A stretch of 64,000 nucleotides of DNA from G965222335 sp965222335 (GTDB lineage Bacteria; Pseudomonadota; Gammaproteobacteria; Pseudomonadales; Halieaceae). A program made the translations under genes and the position numbers. Within the stretch, counting starts at the first letter, position 1, and every line of letters starts with the position of its first letter. The DNA is taken from assembly GCA_965222335.1 (NCBI GenBank), contig OZ244944.1, positions 2,666,001 through 2,730,000 on the forward strand, written 5' to 3'. Positions 17,417 to 26,321 of this stretch are shown here, piece by piece. The notes under the pieces were generated by a model. It saw only the letters and a program-made list of their open reading frames with translations, had not been told where the DNA came from and searched no databases.

Positions 17417-18895
17417 GTGTCGGTGGAAGACAACGAGGACACCCTGCCCGCTACAAAGGTGGCAACCCGGGGCAGCGCAACCACGGTCACCGGATCGGGA
17501 GCACACGCAGACGGTGCCGAGGTGCAGCCCGGCGACCTGATCTCGGACCGATACCAGCTGATTGAGCTGCTGGGCGAAGGCGGCATGGGGCGCGTCTTCC
17601 TGGCGCTGGACCAGCTTTACGCAAAGGAATTCGAGGATCGCCAGGCCCATGTCGCGATCAAGTTCCTGGGCCTGCGCTTTGCGACCCACAGTGTCGCCCG
17701 CATGGCCCTGCAGCGGGAGGCACGCAAGTCGCAGCAGCTGTCCCACCCCAACGTCGTCCGCGTGCTGCATTTTGACCAGCATCGTGGTCTGCCCTACATG
17801 ATCATGGAATTCATGCGCGGGCAGCCGCTGGATGATTTCCTGCGCGAACACTGCCGCGGGGGCCTGCCACTGGATCGCGCGCTGCCCCTGATTGAGGGTA
17901 TGGCCAGCGGCCTCGATTACATCCACGCCCAGGGGCTCATCCACTCGGACTTCAAGCCGAATAACGTCTTTGTCGGTGAAGACGGCGCCGCCAAGATCCT
18001 CGACCTGGGCATCGCGCGCGCACGGGAAGACGCCCTCGAGGGTGCCGAGCAGACCCGCTTCAATGCCAGCGACCTCGGCGCCATGACCCCGGCTTACGCC
18101 AGCTGTGAGATGTTCGAGGGCCTGACCCCGGACCCGCGGGACGACGTCTACGCCCTGGCCTGCGTCAGCTATGAACTGCTCGCCGGGCAGCATCCCTTCG
18201 CCCGCCAGCCCGCCATCAAGGCGCGCGCCGAGGGCCTGCAGGCGCCACCTCCCGGCGGCCTGGACAAAAGCCGGTGGCGGGCGCTCAAGCGCGGCCTGGC
18301 CTTCAACCGCGATGAGCGCACTGCGTCGGCGCGGGAACTGCTGGAAAGCCTGCGCGGCAAGGGCAAGCGCCGCGAAGTTCTGCTGGCGTCGCTGGGCGTG
18401 CTCGCGCTCGTGCTGGCCGCCGTGGCCTGGGTCCTGGGGCAGTCCGTCAGCGGCCCCGACCCGCAAACCGCCTTTCTTGACAGCCTGTCGCCTGCCCAGT
18501 TGCCAGCGGTGAGCGAGGCAGATGCGCGGCGCATCGAGGGCTGGCTGGAACAGGGGCAGGCCTACCTTGAAATTGCCCGCCAGGAGTACGCCAGCGGCGA
18601 CCTCGATACCGCACTGCACATCATGAGCGGCGGCGCCGACAACGCCTTCCGGGCTTTCGACAATGTCTTGAAGCGAACGCGTTCGGCACCCGCGCGCCAG
18701 GGGGTCGTGGACATGCTGGATACCTACGCGCAGTGGGCGCAGCGCGCGAGCGCGTCGGGCGATGCCGAGGCCACGCTGCGCATCACCTGTCACGGCCTCA
18801 AGGTCTACCCCGGGAGTGAGACCCTGGGCCGCCTGCAGCGTGAGGCCAGCGAAGCGGTGGCGGCAACGCGGGCAAGCGAGCTTACGACGTGCTGA
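17417..18895 (+). CDS. Membrane Ser/Thr protein kinase with C-terminal repeat domain
   Basis: GTG start preceded by an AGGGG element. The Hanks-type kinase domain (about residues 46-315) has the glycine loop LGEGGMGRV, catalytic lysine VAIKF and the catalytic loop HSDFKPNN. The usual HRD is HSD, so this is a non-RD kinase, and the magnesium motif is DLG instead of DFG; the key Asp residues are retained, so activity is expected. A transmembrane helix at about residues 322-344 is followed by a helical, TPR-like region of about 140 residues that would be periplasmic. A Thr-rich N-terminal extension could be an autophosphorylation site. It probably partners the PP2C phosphatase and FHA protein upstream. 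Confidence 0.92.
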   Translation: MSVEDNEDTLPATKVATRGSATTVTGSGAHADGAEVQPGDLISDRYQLIELLGEGGMGRVFLALDQLYAKEFEDRQAHVAIKFLGLRFATHSVARMALQREARKSQQLSHPNVVRVLHFDQHRGLPYMIMEFMRGQPLDDFLREHCRGGLPLDRALPLIEGMASGLDYIHAQGLIHSDFKPNNVFVGEDGAAKILDLGIARAREDALEGAEQTRFNASDLGAMTPAYASCEMFEGLTPDPRDDVYALACVSYELLAGQHPFARQPAIKARAEGLQAPPPGGLDKSRWRALKRGLAFNRDERTASARELLESLRGKGKRREVLLASLGVLALVLAAVAWVLGQSVSGPDPQTAFLDSLSPAQLPAVSEADARRIEGWLEQGQAYLEIARQEYASGDLDTALHIMSGGADNAFRAFDNVLKRTRSAPARQGVVDMLDTYAQWAQRASASGDAEATLRITCHGLKVYPGSETLGRLQREASEAVAATRASELTTC

Positions 18896-18909
18896 TACCC
18901 GCCTGGTGG

Positions 18910-18930
18910 CACCCGGGCCCGCCCCGGGTG
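18910..18930 (+). other. GC-rich hairpin between kinase and caspase genes
   Basis: CACCCGGG and CCCGGGTG pair across a five-base loop just after the kinase stop. No T-run follows. It may attenuate or separate transcription of the two genes; the downstream TATAGTT could be a weak -10 element. Confidence 0.4.
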
Positions 18931-18968
18931 GTCTATAGTTGGTAGTAAGTGCTTATTCCGGGGGCAAG

Positions 18969-21344
18969 ATGAAATTGCGGCTACAACCACTGCTGATCGG
19001 CCTTGTGCTGGGTACGCTGCCCCTGGCGACGGCAACCTATGGCGAGGGGACCCTGAGCAAGAACTACCAGGGCGTTGATGCCAACAAGCCCGTGCTCTGC
19101 CTGCTGCCGGGCCGGGTGCGCAAGGTGGGCAGCATGATGACCTACCTGGAACGGCGCAAGCCCCGGCAGCTGGTCGCCAGTGAATGCGAAATCCGCGGTG
19201 GCGAATACACCCTCTATGATCGCGCCAATTACGCCACCGCGCTTGCCGTCTGGGAGGATGCGGCCGAGGGCGGCGACGCCGCAGCCCAGGTCAATGTGGG
19301 GGAAATCTACGAGAAAGGCTGGCTGGGCGCGCCCGACTACGCCGCGGCGGCATCCTGGTACAGCCGCGCCGCAGAGCAGGGAGACCGCACGGCCCAGCGC
19401 CGCCTGGCGTATCTGTATGAAGAGGGGCTGGGCGTCGCCCGGGACAAGAGCCGCGCCCTGCAACTCTGGCGCAGCGCCCTGGAACTCGAGGACGACGTGG
19501 TGCTGGCCTCGGAAGTCGAGGCGCAAAAATCCGAGGATCAGCGCAAGCTGGACAACCTGCTCGCTGCCCTGGAACAGCAGAATACGACCACCGGTCGACT
19601 GCAGCGCGAGCTGGCGGCCGCGCAGGCTAGCCTGGTGGAACAGGGCCGCGAGTTGCAGCGGGAACGTGCTGCAGCCCGCGAATTGCGGCAGCAGGCTCCA
19701 GCCGCTGCCGGCCCGTCAGATAACGCGGCTGACAAGGCGCAGCTGCAGGCGGAGCTACAGCAGCGGGAGGCGCGTCTTGAGGAGCAGCAGCTGTCCATCG
19801 AGCTGCTGCAGGCCAATATTGCCGCACAGCAGGCGCAGCTCCAGGCCAGCCTGAAGCAGGCGGAGATTCGCGACCGGCAGTTAACGCGGGCCCAGCAGGA
19901 ACTGGCGCGCAGCAAGGCCGAGAACATGGACCTGGCCACCACCCTTGCCAGTACCGACCAGCGCTTGCAGCTGCTGGAGTCCCAGCTCACCGAGAGTCGC
20001 CACGCGGTGGCGGAGGCCGACGCCCAGGCGCAGCGCCTGCGGGAGTCACTGGCCCAGGCGCGGGCCTCCGGCGGCGACCAGGCGGCCCGGCTGGCGGATC
20101 AGCTCGCCGCCCAGGAACGGGCGATCAGGGAGTTGCAGCAGCAGCGGGACGGGGTGCGCTCCAGCTGGGAGGCGGTGCAGTCCGAACGCGAGGCATTGCG
20201 CCAGCAGCTGGCCTCCGAGATCGACCAGAGAAGCTGGCTGGAAGTCGAGCTGGAGTCGGCCAGGAGCAAGCTGGCGGTGGCCCAGGCAGAGCTGCAGACC
20301 CTGGAACTGGCGCTCGAGGAGTCGCGCTGGGAGAAGGACGAGCAGGAGCAGGAGATCGCCCGCCTGGAACAGGACCTGCTGCTGAGCCGCTCACGCAGTG
20401 CCCAGGACCGGGAGCGTATGGAGGCGGCACTGAAGCAGGCACGCATGCGCCTGGCGGGGGTCAACGAGGAAGTCGAGGGGCTGCAGCGCCAACGCTCGCG
20501 GCTGGAGAGCGACATCGACCTTTACGGCGAGGTACAGCAGCGCCAGACCCTGGCCATGCGCGGCGCAGCCGAGCCGGTGCAGCGCGAGTCGGTGGCGATG
20601 CCCGACGGGCTGAGCGCGGGGCCCTACCAGGCGATTATCATCGCCAACTACGACTACGACTTCATGCCGGACCTGGACACCCCGCCCCATGACGCCAATG
20701 AGCTCAAGCAGCTCCTGGAGGGCGAGTACGGCTTCAACGTGGACGTACACATCAACCTGAACCGGAGCGAGATGTACCAGGTGATGAACCGGGTGCGCAA
20801 GTTCAGGGAGGAGCAGTTCGTGCTGCTCTACTACGCCGGGCACGGCAGGATGGACGAGTTTGGCGACGGCTACTGGTTGCCCACGGATTACCGCATGGAC
20901 ATGCCGCTGAATGACGCGATCTCCAGTAGCGACCTGACCCAGACCCTGCAGCAGAGCGATGCCCGTCATGTGCTGCTGGTGGCGGACTCCTGCTACTCGG
21001 GCGCCCTGGCGCGCAACTCGGCGCCGCAGATCCGCAAGAGTATCCCCGCCCTGATGAAATACTGGCTGCAGCACAAGTCGCGCACGGTGCTGACCTCCGG
21101 CGGGGTGATGCCCGTCCTGGACCAGGGGCCGGATGACAACTCGGTCTTCGCCAGTGCCCTGCTGCAGGTACTGGAGCAGAATACCGGCGCGATCAATGGC
21201 GAGATGGTCTACGCCCAGGTCTACGAGCTGGTGCGTGCCGGCGCGGCGCGGCTCGGTTACCTCGACCAGTCACCGCAGTTTGCGGCGATTGAGGATGCCG
21301 GGCACGAAAACGGGCAGTTCGTGTTCGTGCGCCGGGGCAGCTGA
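18969..21344 (+). CDS. Sel1-repeat / coiled-coil / caspase-like (peptidase C14) protein
   Basis: The ATG at 18969 begins a signal peptide (MKLRLQPLLIGLVLG...); an ATG 30 bases upstream would spoil it. The 791-residue product has two Sel1-like repeats (about residues 75-150: AAQVNVGEIYEKG, AQRRLAYLYEEG), a long Gln/Glu/Arg-rich coiled coil (about 165-530) and a C-terminal caspase-fold domain (about 545-790). The catalytic dyad is intact: H625 in YYAGHGRM and C675 in DSCYSG. With a signal peptide the protease should be periplasmic or surface-associated, unlike cytoplasmic bacterial caspases of defence systems. It probably works with the adjacent kinase. Its substrate is unknown. Confidence 0.88.
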   Translation: MKLRLQPLLIGLVLGTLPLATATYGEGTLSKNYQGVDANKPVLCLLPGRVRKVGSMMTYLERRKPRQLVASECEIRGGEYTLYDRANYATALAVWEDAAEGGDAAAQVNVGEIYEKGWLGAPDYAAAASWYSRAAEQGDRTAQRRLAYLYEEGLGVARDKSRALQLWRSALELEDDVVLASEVEAQKSEDQRKLDNLLAALEQQNTTTGRLQRELAAAQASLVEQGRELQRERAAARELRQQAPAAAGPSDNAADKAQLQAELQQREARLEEQQLSIELLQANIAAQQAQLQASLKQAEIRDRQLTRAQQELARSKAENMDLATTLASTDQRLQLLESQLTESRHAVAEADAQAQRLRESLAQARASGGDQAARLADQLAAQERAIRELQQQRDGVRSSWEAVQSEREALRQQLASEIDQRSWLEVELESARSKLAVAQAELQTLELALEESRWEKDEQEQEIARLEQDLLLSRSRSAQDRERMEAALKQARMRLAGVNEEVEGLQRQRSRLESDIDLYGEVQQRQTLAMRGAAEPVQRESVAMPDGLSAGPYQAIIIANYDYDFMPDLDTPPHDANELKQLLEGEYGFNVDVHINLNRSEMYQVMNRVRKFREEQFVLLYYAGHGRMDEFGDGYWLPTDYRMDMPLNDAISSSDLTQTLQQSDARHVLLVADSCYSGALARNSAPQIRKSIPALMKYWLQHKSRTVLTSGGVMPVLDQGPDDNSVFASALLQVLEQNTGAINGEMVYAQVYELVRAGAARLGYLDQSPQFAAIEDAGHENGQFVFVRRGS

Positions 21345-21345
21345 C

Positions 21346-23010
21346 TTACTTCAGCTTGCGATACTTGATCCGCTGGGGCTGGTCTGCTGCCGTACCCAGA
21401 CGCGCCTTGCGGTCCTCTTCGTAGTCGCTGAAATTGCCCTCGTGGAAGACCACGTTGCCATCGTCCTCGTAGGCGAGGATGTGGGTGGCGATGCGGTCCA
21501 GGAACCAGCGATCGTGCGAGATCACCATGGCGCTGCCGGGGAAGGCCAGCAGGGCCTCTTCCAGGGCGCGCAGGGTCTCCACGTCGAGGTCGTTGGTGGG
21601 TTCGTCCAGCAGCAGCACGTTGGCGCCCTGCTTGAGCAGCTTGGCCAGGTGCAGGCGGTTGCGCTCGCCCCCGGACAGGTCCTTGACGTATTTCTGCTGG
21701 TCGGACCCCTTGAAGTTGAAGCGGCCGACGTAGGAGCGCGAGTTCACCTCGTAGTTGCCGATCCGGATCACGTCCTGGCTGTCGGAAATCTCCTCCCACA
21801 CGGTCTTGCTGCCATCGAGGTCGTCACGGGACTGGTCTACATAGCCCAGCTGCACGGTCTCGCCGATCCTGACCTCACCGCCGTCCGGCTCCTCGACCCC
21901 CATCAGGATCTTGAACAGGGTGGATTTGCCCATGCCGTTGGCGCCGATGATGCCGACGATGCTGCCCTTGGGCACGGTGAAGCTCACATCCTCGAACAGC
22001 AGGCGGTCGCCGAAGCCCTTCTTCAGGTTGTGCACTTCCACCACGTTATCCCCCAGGCGCGGGCCCGGCGGGATGTAGATCTCGTTGGTCTCGTTGCGGG
22101 CCTGGAATTCCTGCGACTGCAGCTCGTCGAAGCGCTGCAGGCGGGCCTTGCTCTTGGCCTGGCGGCCCTTGGGGTTGCTGCGCACCCACTCCAGCTCGGC
22201 CTTGATCGCCTTCTGGTGGGAGGCCTCCTGGCGCTTTTCCTGCTCCAGGCGCTGTTCCTTGGCCGCGAGCCAGTCGGAGTAGTTGCCCTCGTAGGGGATG
22301 CCGCGGCCGCGGTCCAGCTCCAGAATCCAGCCGGCGGCGTTGTCGAGGAAGTAGCGATCGTGGGTGATCGCCACCACGGTGCCGGAGAAGTCTTCCAGGA
22401 AGCGCTCCAGCCAGGCCACGCTCTCCGCGTCCAGGTGGTTGGTGGGCTCGTCCAGCAGGAGCATGTCCGGGGCTGACAGCAGCAGGCGGCACAGGGCCAC
22501 CCGCCGGCGCTCGCCGCCGGACAGGGTGTCGACGTCGGCGTCCCAGGGTGGCAGGCGCAGGGCGTCGGCGGCCACCTCCAGCTTGGTCTCGATATTGTGG
22601 GCGTCGGTGGCCTGGATAATGTCCTCCAGGCGCGCCTGCTCCTTGGCCAGGGCATCGAAGTCGGCATCGGGCTCGGCGTAGGCAGTGTAGACCTGCTCCA
22701 GCTCCGCCAGGGCATCAATCGCATCCTGCAGCCCCTCCTCCACATTGCCGCGCACGTCCTTCTCGGAATTCAGCTGCGGCTCCTGCGGCAGGTAGCCGAT
22801 ATTGATCCCCGGCTGCGGCCGCGCCTCACCGAGGATCTCGGTGTCGATCCCCGCCATGATTTTCAGCAGCGTCGACTTGCCCGCACCATTCAGCCCCAGC
22901 ACCCCGATCTTGGCGCCCGGAAAGAAGGAGAGGGAAATATCCTCGAGAATGGTTTTCTTGGGCGGCACAACCTTGCCGACCCGGTTCATCGTATATACGT
23001 ACTGAGCCAT
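21346..23010 (-). CDS. ettA: Energy-dependent translational throttle protein EttA (ABC-F ATPase)
   Basis: A 554-residue ABC-F protein with two ATP-binding domains and no membrane segments. Walker A motifs are GLNGAGKST and GANGMGKST; signatures are LSGGERRRVAL and LSGGERNRLHL; both Walker B motifs read LLLDEPTN. The N-terminus MAQYVYTMNRVGKVVPPKK and the overall length match EttA. It gates the ribosome's entry into elongation according to ADP/ATP ratio. Its 3' end lies one base from the convergent caspase gene, with no room for a separate terminator. Confidence 0.96.
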   Translation of the reverse strand: MAQYVYTMNRVGKVVPPKKTILEDISLSFFPGAKIGVLGLNGAGKSTLLKIMAGIDTEILGEARPQPGINIGYLPQEPQLNSEKDVRGNVEEGLQDAIDALAELEQVYTAYAEPDADFDALAKEQARLEDIIQATDAHNIETKLEVAADALRLPPWDADVDTLSGGERRRVALCRLLLSAPDMLLLDEPTNHLDAESVAWLERFLEDFSGTVVAITHDRYFLDNAAGWILELDRGRGIPYEGNYSDWLAAKEQRLEQEKRQEASHQKAIKAELEWVRSNPKGRQAKSKARLQRFDELQSQEFQARNETNEIYIPPGPRLGDNVVEVHNLKKGFGDRLLFEDVSFTVPKGSIVGIIGANGMGKSTLFKILMGVEEPDGGEVRIGETVQLGYVDQSRDDLDGSKTVWEEISDSQDVIRIGNYEVNSRSYVGRFNFKGSDQQKYVKDLSGGERNRLHLAKLLKQGANVLLLDEPTNDLDVETLRALEEALLAFPGSAMVISHDRWFLDRIATHILAYEDDGNVVFHEGNFSDYEEDRKARLGTAADQPQRIKYRKLK

Positions 23011-23062
23011 GGTGCGCTAAAACCCCGTGTCGCGAATGAGGGCTGCGATTCTACAAAAAATA

Positions 23063-23215
23063 GGGGACGGATACCGAATTAAATGGGGACGGATACCAAA
23101 ACAAATGGGGACGGATACCGATCTAGCCCAGTATTGATGCGAAAGCGGATCCCCGGAAACTGGTATCCGTCCCCATTTACCGAAACAGAGCCTCTTGAAA
23201 TAGGTATCCGTCCCC
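23063..23215. repeat. Array of five GGGGACGGATACC repeats (three tandem, two inverted)
   Basis: Forward copies start at 23063, 23085 and 23107, a precise 22-base period. Inverted copies lie at 23162-23174 and 23203-23215. Three forward and two reverse copies could fold into alternative hairpins. The array fills the gap between ettA and the aspartoacylase-like gene, both on the minus strand, and ends a few bases before the stop codon of the latter. Confidence 0.92.
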
Positions 23216-23221
23216 TATTGG

Positions 23222-24280
23222 TTAGCCGGCGATGGGGGCCTTGCTGAGGTCTTCGGGGTCGGTGTCGGCCTCGTCGGGCCCGTGGTCCTCGTGGAAGGCC
23301 TCGACCTCCCATTTACGCCGGCCCTCGATCTCGGCGATGTGGAACAGGGCGTCTCCCTCGTAGACCAGGGGCAGGTTGGTGCGGCCGATCACGATGCCGG
23401 CGGTCTCCGCCACCACGTCGACCTCGCTGGTGCCCAGCGGATCGGCGATAAAGCCGATAATCTGGCCCTTCTCCACCTCGGCTCCCAGGGGGACCAGCAC
23501 TCGCAGGATCCCGCTTTCCGGGGCGCGCACCCAGGTGGTGTCGCGGCTGATGACCGGCGGCTTGATGTGGGCGCGGCTGCGGCGCAGCATCCCCAGGTGG
23601 CGCATCACGTTCTGTACGCCTTTGACACCGGCGCGAATGTAGCTCTCTTCGAAGCGCAGGGCCTCGCAGGACTCGTACAGCAGCACCGGCACGCCCATGT
23701 CGTCGGCGGCCTGGCGCAGGGAGCCGTCGCGGATTTTGGCGTCGATCGCCAGCGGCGCGCCGAAGGCCTCGGTCATCGCCAGGGTGGTCGGATCCTCGAG
23801 ATTGGCGCGAATCTGCGGGAAGTTGCTGCGATGGCGCGCCCCGGTGTGCAGGTCGATCCCGTGGGTGCAGTGGGCGACGATTTCCCGCAGGAAGGTCTGG
23901 GCGATGCGCCCGGTCAGGGAGCCGCGGCTGGAGCCGGGAAAGGAGCGATTGAGGTCGCGCCCGTCCGGCAGGTAGCGGGTGTGGTTGATAAAGCCGTAGA
24001 CGTTGACGATCGGGATCGCGATCAGGGTGCCGCGTATCCGCTTGAGCAGCGGGTCCTGCAGCAGCCGGCGGATGATCTCCACGCCATTGATCTCGTCCCC
24101 GTGGATTGCCGCGCACACGAACAGTACCGGCCCCGGGCGCTTGCCGCGGATCACCTGCATGCTGATCGACAGGTTGTCGTGGGTATAGGTGGGCGCTACC
24201 GGAAGCTCAATCAGGTACTGCTGCCCGGGTTCGATGTTCTGGCCGCCGATGACCAGTTTTTCGCCTGCCGTGCGCGCCAT
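23222..24280 (-). CDS. Succinylglutamate desuccinylase/aspartoacylase-family zinc hydrolase
   Basis: A 352-residue M14-like metallohydrolase. The zinc ligands appear as HGDE (AAIHGDEING) and the later His in DLHTG; the substrate-binding DLNRSFPG segment is also present. Family members cleave amide bonds of N-acylated amino acids or small peptides. The start codon shares one base with the stop of the rimB-like gene, so the two are co-translated. This pairing is often seen with RimK-type ligases, suggesting a role in removing or processing glutamate or similar modifications. An acidic tail ends the protein. Confidence 0.88.
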   Translation of the reverse strand: MARTAGEKLVIGGQNIEPGQQYLIELPVAPTYTHDNLSISMQVIRGKRPGPVLFVCAAIHGDEINGVEIIRRLLQDPLLKRIRGTLIAIPIVNVYGFINHTRYLPDGRDLNRSFPGSSRGSLTGRIAQTFLREIVAHCTHGIDLHTGARHRSNFPQIRANLEDPTTLAMTEAFGAPLAIDAKIRDGSLRQAADDMGVPVLLYESCEALRFEESYIRAGVKGVQNVMRHLGMLRRSRAHIKPPVISRDTTWVRAPESGILRVLVPLGAEVEKGQIIGFIADPLGTSEVDVVAETAGIVIGRTNLPLVYEGDALFHIAEIEGRRKWEVEAFHEDHGPDEADTDPEDLSKAPIAG

Positions 24281-24723
24281 CAGCCTTCCCGCGGCCGCGC
24301 GCCCTGGAGATAGGAGCGCCCGGGGTCAACCAGGAAGCTACCCCGCATCGCGGTGCGGCCCAGCAGCATCCGGAAGCGCATGCTCTCGCGGTCGGTGAGG
24401 GTCAATTCGGCATTGATCAGGGTGTCACCCAGCTGCACCTGCGTGGCAATCACGTAACGCTTCTCCCGGTGACCGCCGGAGTCCGTGACCTGGCGCCGGT
24501 CCAGCACCGGGGCTTCACAGTGCACCACCTGCTCGCTGTTGCGCTGCATGGGGTGGATGCCAAAGCGCACCCAATCCTCGCCCTTGCGCTTGAAGGGCTC
24601 GACATAGAATGCGTGCAGGGCGCTGGTGCGGGCTCCGGTGTCGATCTTGGCCTTGATCCGGTCGATGCCGAGATCCGGCAGGGCCAGCCACTCGCGCCAG
24701 CCCAGCACTGCCTTGTCAGTCAT
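24280..24723 (-). CDS. RimB-type retropepsin-like protease (ATP-dependent zinc protease family)
   Basis: The ATG at 24723 gives a 147-residue protein beginning MTDKAVLGWREW, the usual start for this family; the frame is open further upstream but the extension is low-complexity. The motif KIDTGARTSALHA contains the aspartic-protease DTGA, and LGRTAMRG is the second conserved turn. Family members remove glutamates added by RimK to ribosomal protein S6. No rimK lies beside it here. The stop overlaps the aspartoacylase-family gene by one base. Confidence 0.88.
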   Translation of the reverse strand: MTDKAVLGWREWLALPDLGIDRIKAKIDTGARTSALHAFYVEPFKRKGEDWVRFGIHPMQRNSEQVVHCEAPVLDRRQVTDSGGHREKRYVIATQVQLGDTLINAELTLTDRESMRFRMLLGRTAMRGSFLVDPGRSYLQGARPREG

Positions 24724-24802
24724 GGTGTTCGTTTGGTTTTCTGCATGATGCCCCGAGTATCCACGTCGGGGCGCGGGAAGTAAACCGCGCCCCGGGCCCG
24801 CC

Positions 24803-26146
24803 TCAGGCGGCGGCGTGCAGGGAGCGGCCGCGGCCGATGCCGTAGTACTCGATACCCAGCTCTTCCATATGCGCTGGATTGTAGAGATTGCGCCCGTCAA
24901 AGATCACCGGCTCCTTCAGCAGCTTCTTCATCTGCGCAAAATCCGGTGACCAGAAGGCCTTCCACTCGGTGCAGATCACCAGCGCGTCCGCCCCTTCCAG
25001 GGCTTCTTCCTTGTGCGCGGTCAGCACCAGGTCATCGCGTTCGCCGTAGATGTCGCGACAGGCCTGTGCGGCCTCCGGGTCGTAGGCCCGGACCTTGCCG
25101 CCGTAGGACCAGATACCCTCCAGCACATAGCGGCTCGGCGCCTCGCGCATATCGTCTGTGTTGGGCTTGAAGGACAGCCCCCACACCGCAATCGTGCGGT
25201 TCGAGAGGTCGGCGCCAAAGCGCGCCATCACCCGCTCCGCCAGCTTGTTCTTCTGCCGCTGGTTGGTGTCGTGCACCGCGGTGAGAATTTCCGCGCGGTG
25301 GCCGTTCTGGCCGGCGAGGAATTTCAGCGCGCGCACGTCCTTGGGGAAGCAGGAGCCGCCGTAGCCGCAGCCGGGGTAGATAAACTGGTAGCCGATACGT
25401 GGGTCCGCGCCGATGCCCCGGCGCACGCTCTCGATGTCCGCGTGCACCGCCTCGGCGATATTGGCCATCTCGTTCATAAAGCTGATCTTGGTCGCGAGCA
25501 TCGCATTCGCCGCCAGCTTGGTCATCTCCGCGCTGGGCGGGTCCATCGGCATGATCTTCTCGTGATTGCGGTTAAAGCCCTGGTACATGCGCCGCATTTC
25601 CTCCAGCACCTTCGGCGAGCGGGTGCCGATCACGATACGGTCGGGGCTCTGGCAGTCGGATACCGCCGAGCCCTCCTTGAGGAATTCGGGGTTGGAGGCG
25701 GCCTCCACGGTGATCTCCCGCCCCTGGTCGTGCAGCGCCTGCTTTATATGCGCCAGCACCGCGTCGGTGGTGCCCACCGGGACCGTGGATTTGGTGATCA
25801 CCACCTTGCGGCTGGTCATGTAGCGGGCGATGGAGTCGGCCACCTGCATCACGTAGGTCAAATCGGCGGAGCCGTCGCTCTTGGCGGGGGTGCCCACGCA
25901 GATAAACTGGTAGTCGCTGGCCTGCACCGCGGCCTTGGCATCGGTGGTAAAAGACAGCAGCTGGTTGTCCATACCGCTTTTCAGCAGGGCTGCCAGGCCG
26001 GGTTCGAAAAAGGGCACTTCCGCCGCGCGCAGGCGGTCGACGCGCTCGGCGTTGACATCCATGCACACGACGCGGTGGCCGACGTCGGCGAAAATCGCCG
26101 CCTGGACCAGGCCCACGTAACCGCTGCCAAATATGGTGATGTTCAT
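24803..26146 (-). CDS. UDP-glucose 6-dehydrogenase
   Basis: A 447-residue NAD-dependent sugar-nucleotide dehydrogenase. The Rossmann motif is FGSGYVGLVQA; NPEFLKEGSAV and the active-site cysteine in GGSCFPKD are intact. The length and motifs match Ugd/TuaD, which makes UDP-glucuronate for surface polysaccharides; closely related GDP-mannose dehydrogenases share the fold, but the GFNRNH/GYQFIYPG region fits the UDP-glucose type. It lies 16 kb from the polysaccharide island. It is divergent from glyA. Confidence 0.92.
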   Translation of the reverse strand: MNITIFGSGYVGLVQAAIFADVGHRVVCMDVNAERVDRLRAAEVPFFEPGLAALLKSGMDNQLLSFTTDAKAAVQASDYQFICVGTPAKSDGSADLTYVMQVADSIARYMTSRKVVITKSTVPVGTTDAVLAHIKQALHDQGREITVEAASNPEFLKEGSAVSDCQSPDRIVIGTRSPKVLEEMRRMYQGFNRNHEKIMPMDPPSAEMTKLAANAMLATKISFMNEMANIAEAVHADIESVRRGIGADPRIGYQFIYPGCGYGGSCFPKDVRALKFLAGQNGHRAEILTAVHDTNQRQKNKLAERVMARFGADLSNRTIAVWGLSFKPNTDDMREAPSRYVLEGIWSYGGKVRAYDPEAAQACRDIYGERDDLVLTAHKEEALEGADALVICTEWKAFWSPDFAQMKKLLKEPVIFDGRNLYNPAHMEELGIEYYGIGRGRSLHAAA

Positions 26147-26244
26147 GCGCTGCCTGCTTTTGCCGCTCTCGGGGACGAATTATCCACCATATGTCATTGG
26201 CGTTACAAAAATAAGTCAATTCGCCCATTGCGGGTGCCTTCGAC

Positions 26245-26273
26245 TTATATGGCGGCGGGATTTTGAGTAGAAT
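26245..26273 (+). promoter_or_regulatory. Candidate glyA promoter
   Basis: TAGAAT at 26268-26273 is a good -10 element; TTATAT 17 bases upstream is a poor -35 match. It lies in the 175-base divergent gap between the UDP-glucose dehydrogenase gene and glyA, 48 bases before the glyA start. Assigned by eye only. Confidence 0.3.
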
Positions 26274-26321
26274 GTGCGCCTTTCCAGGGCGCACGCCGCC
26301 CCAGCCAGCCGGGGGATTCCG

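Noticed and set aside
23063..23119. Tandem repeats as a small CRISPR array
   Set aside because: Repeat units of 13 bases with 9-base spacers are too short, two further copies are inverted and no cas gene is present.
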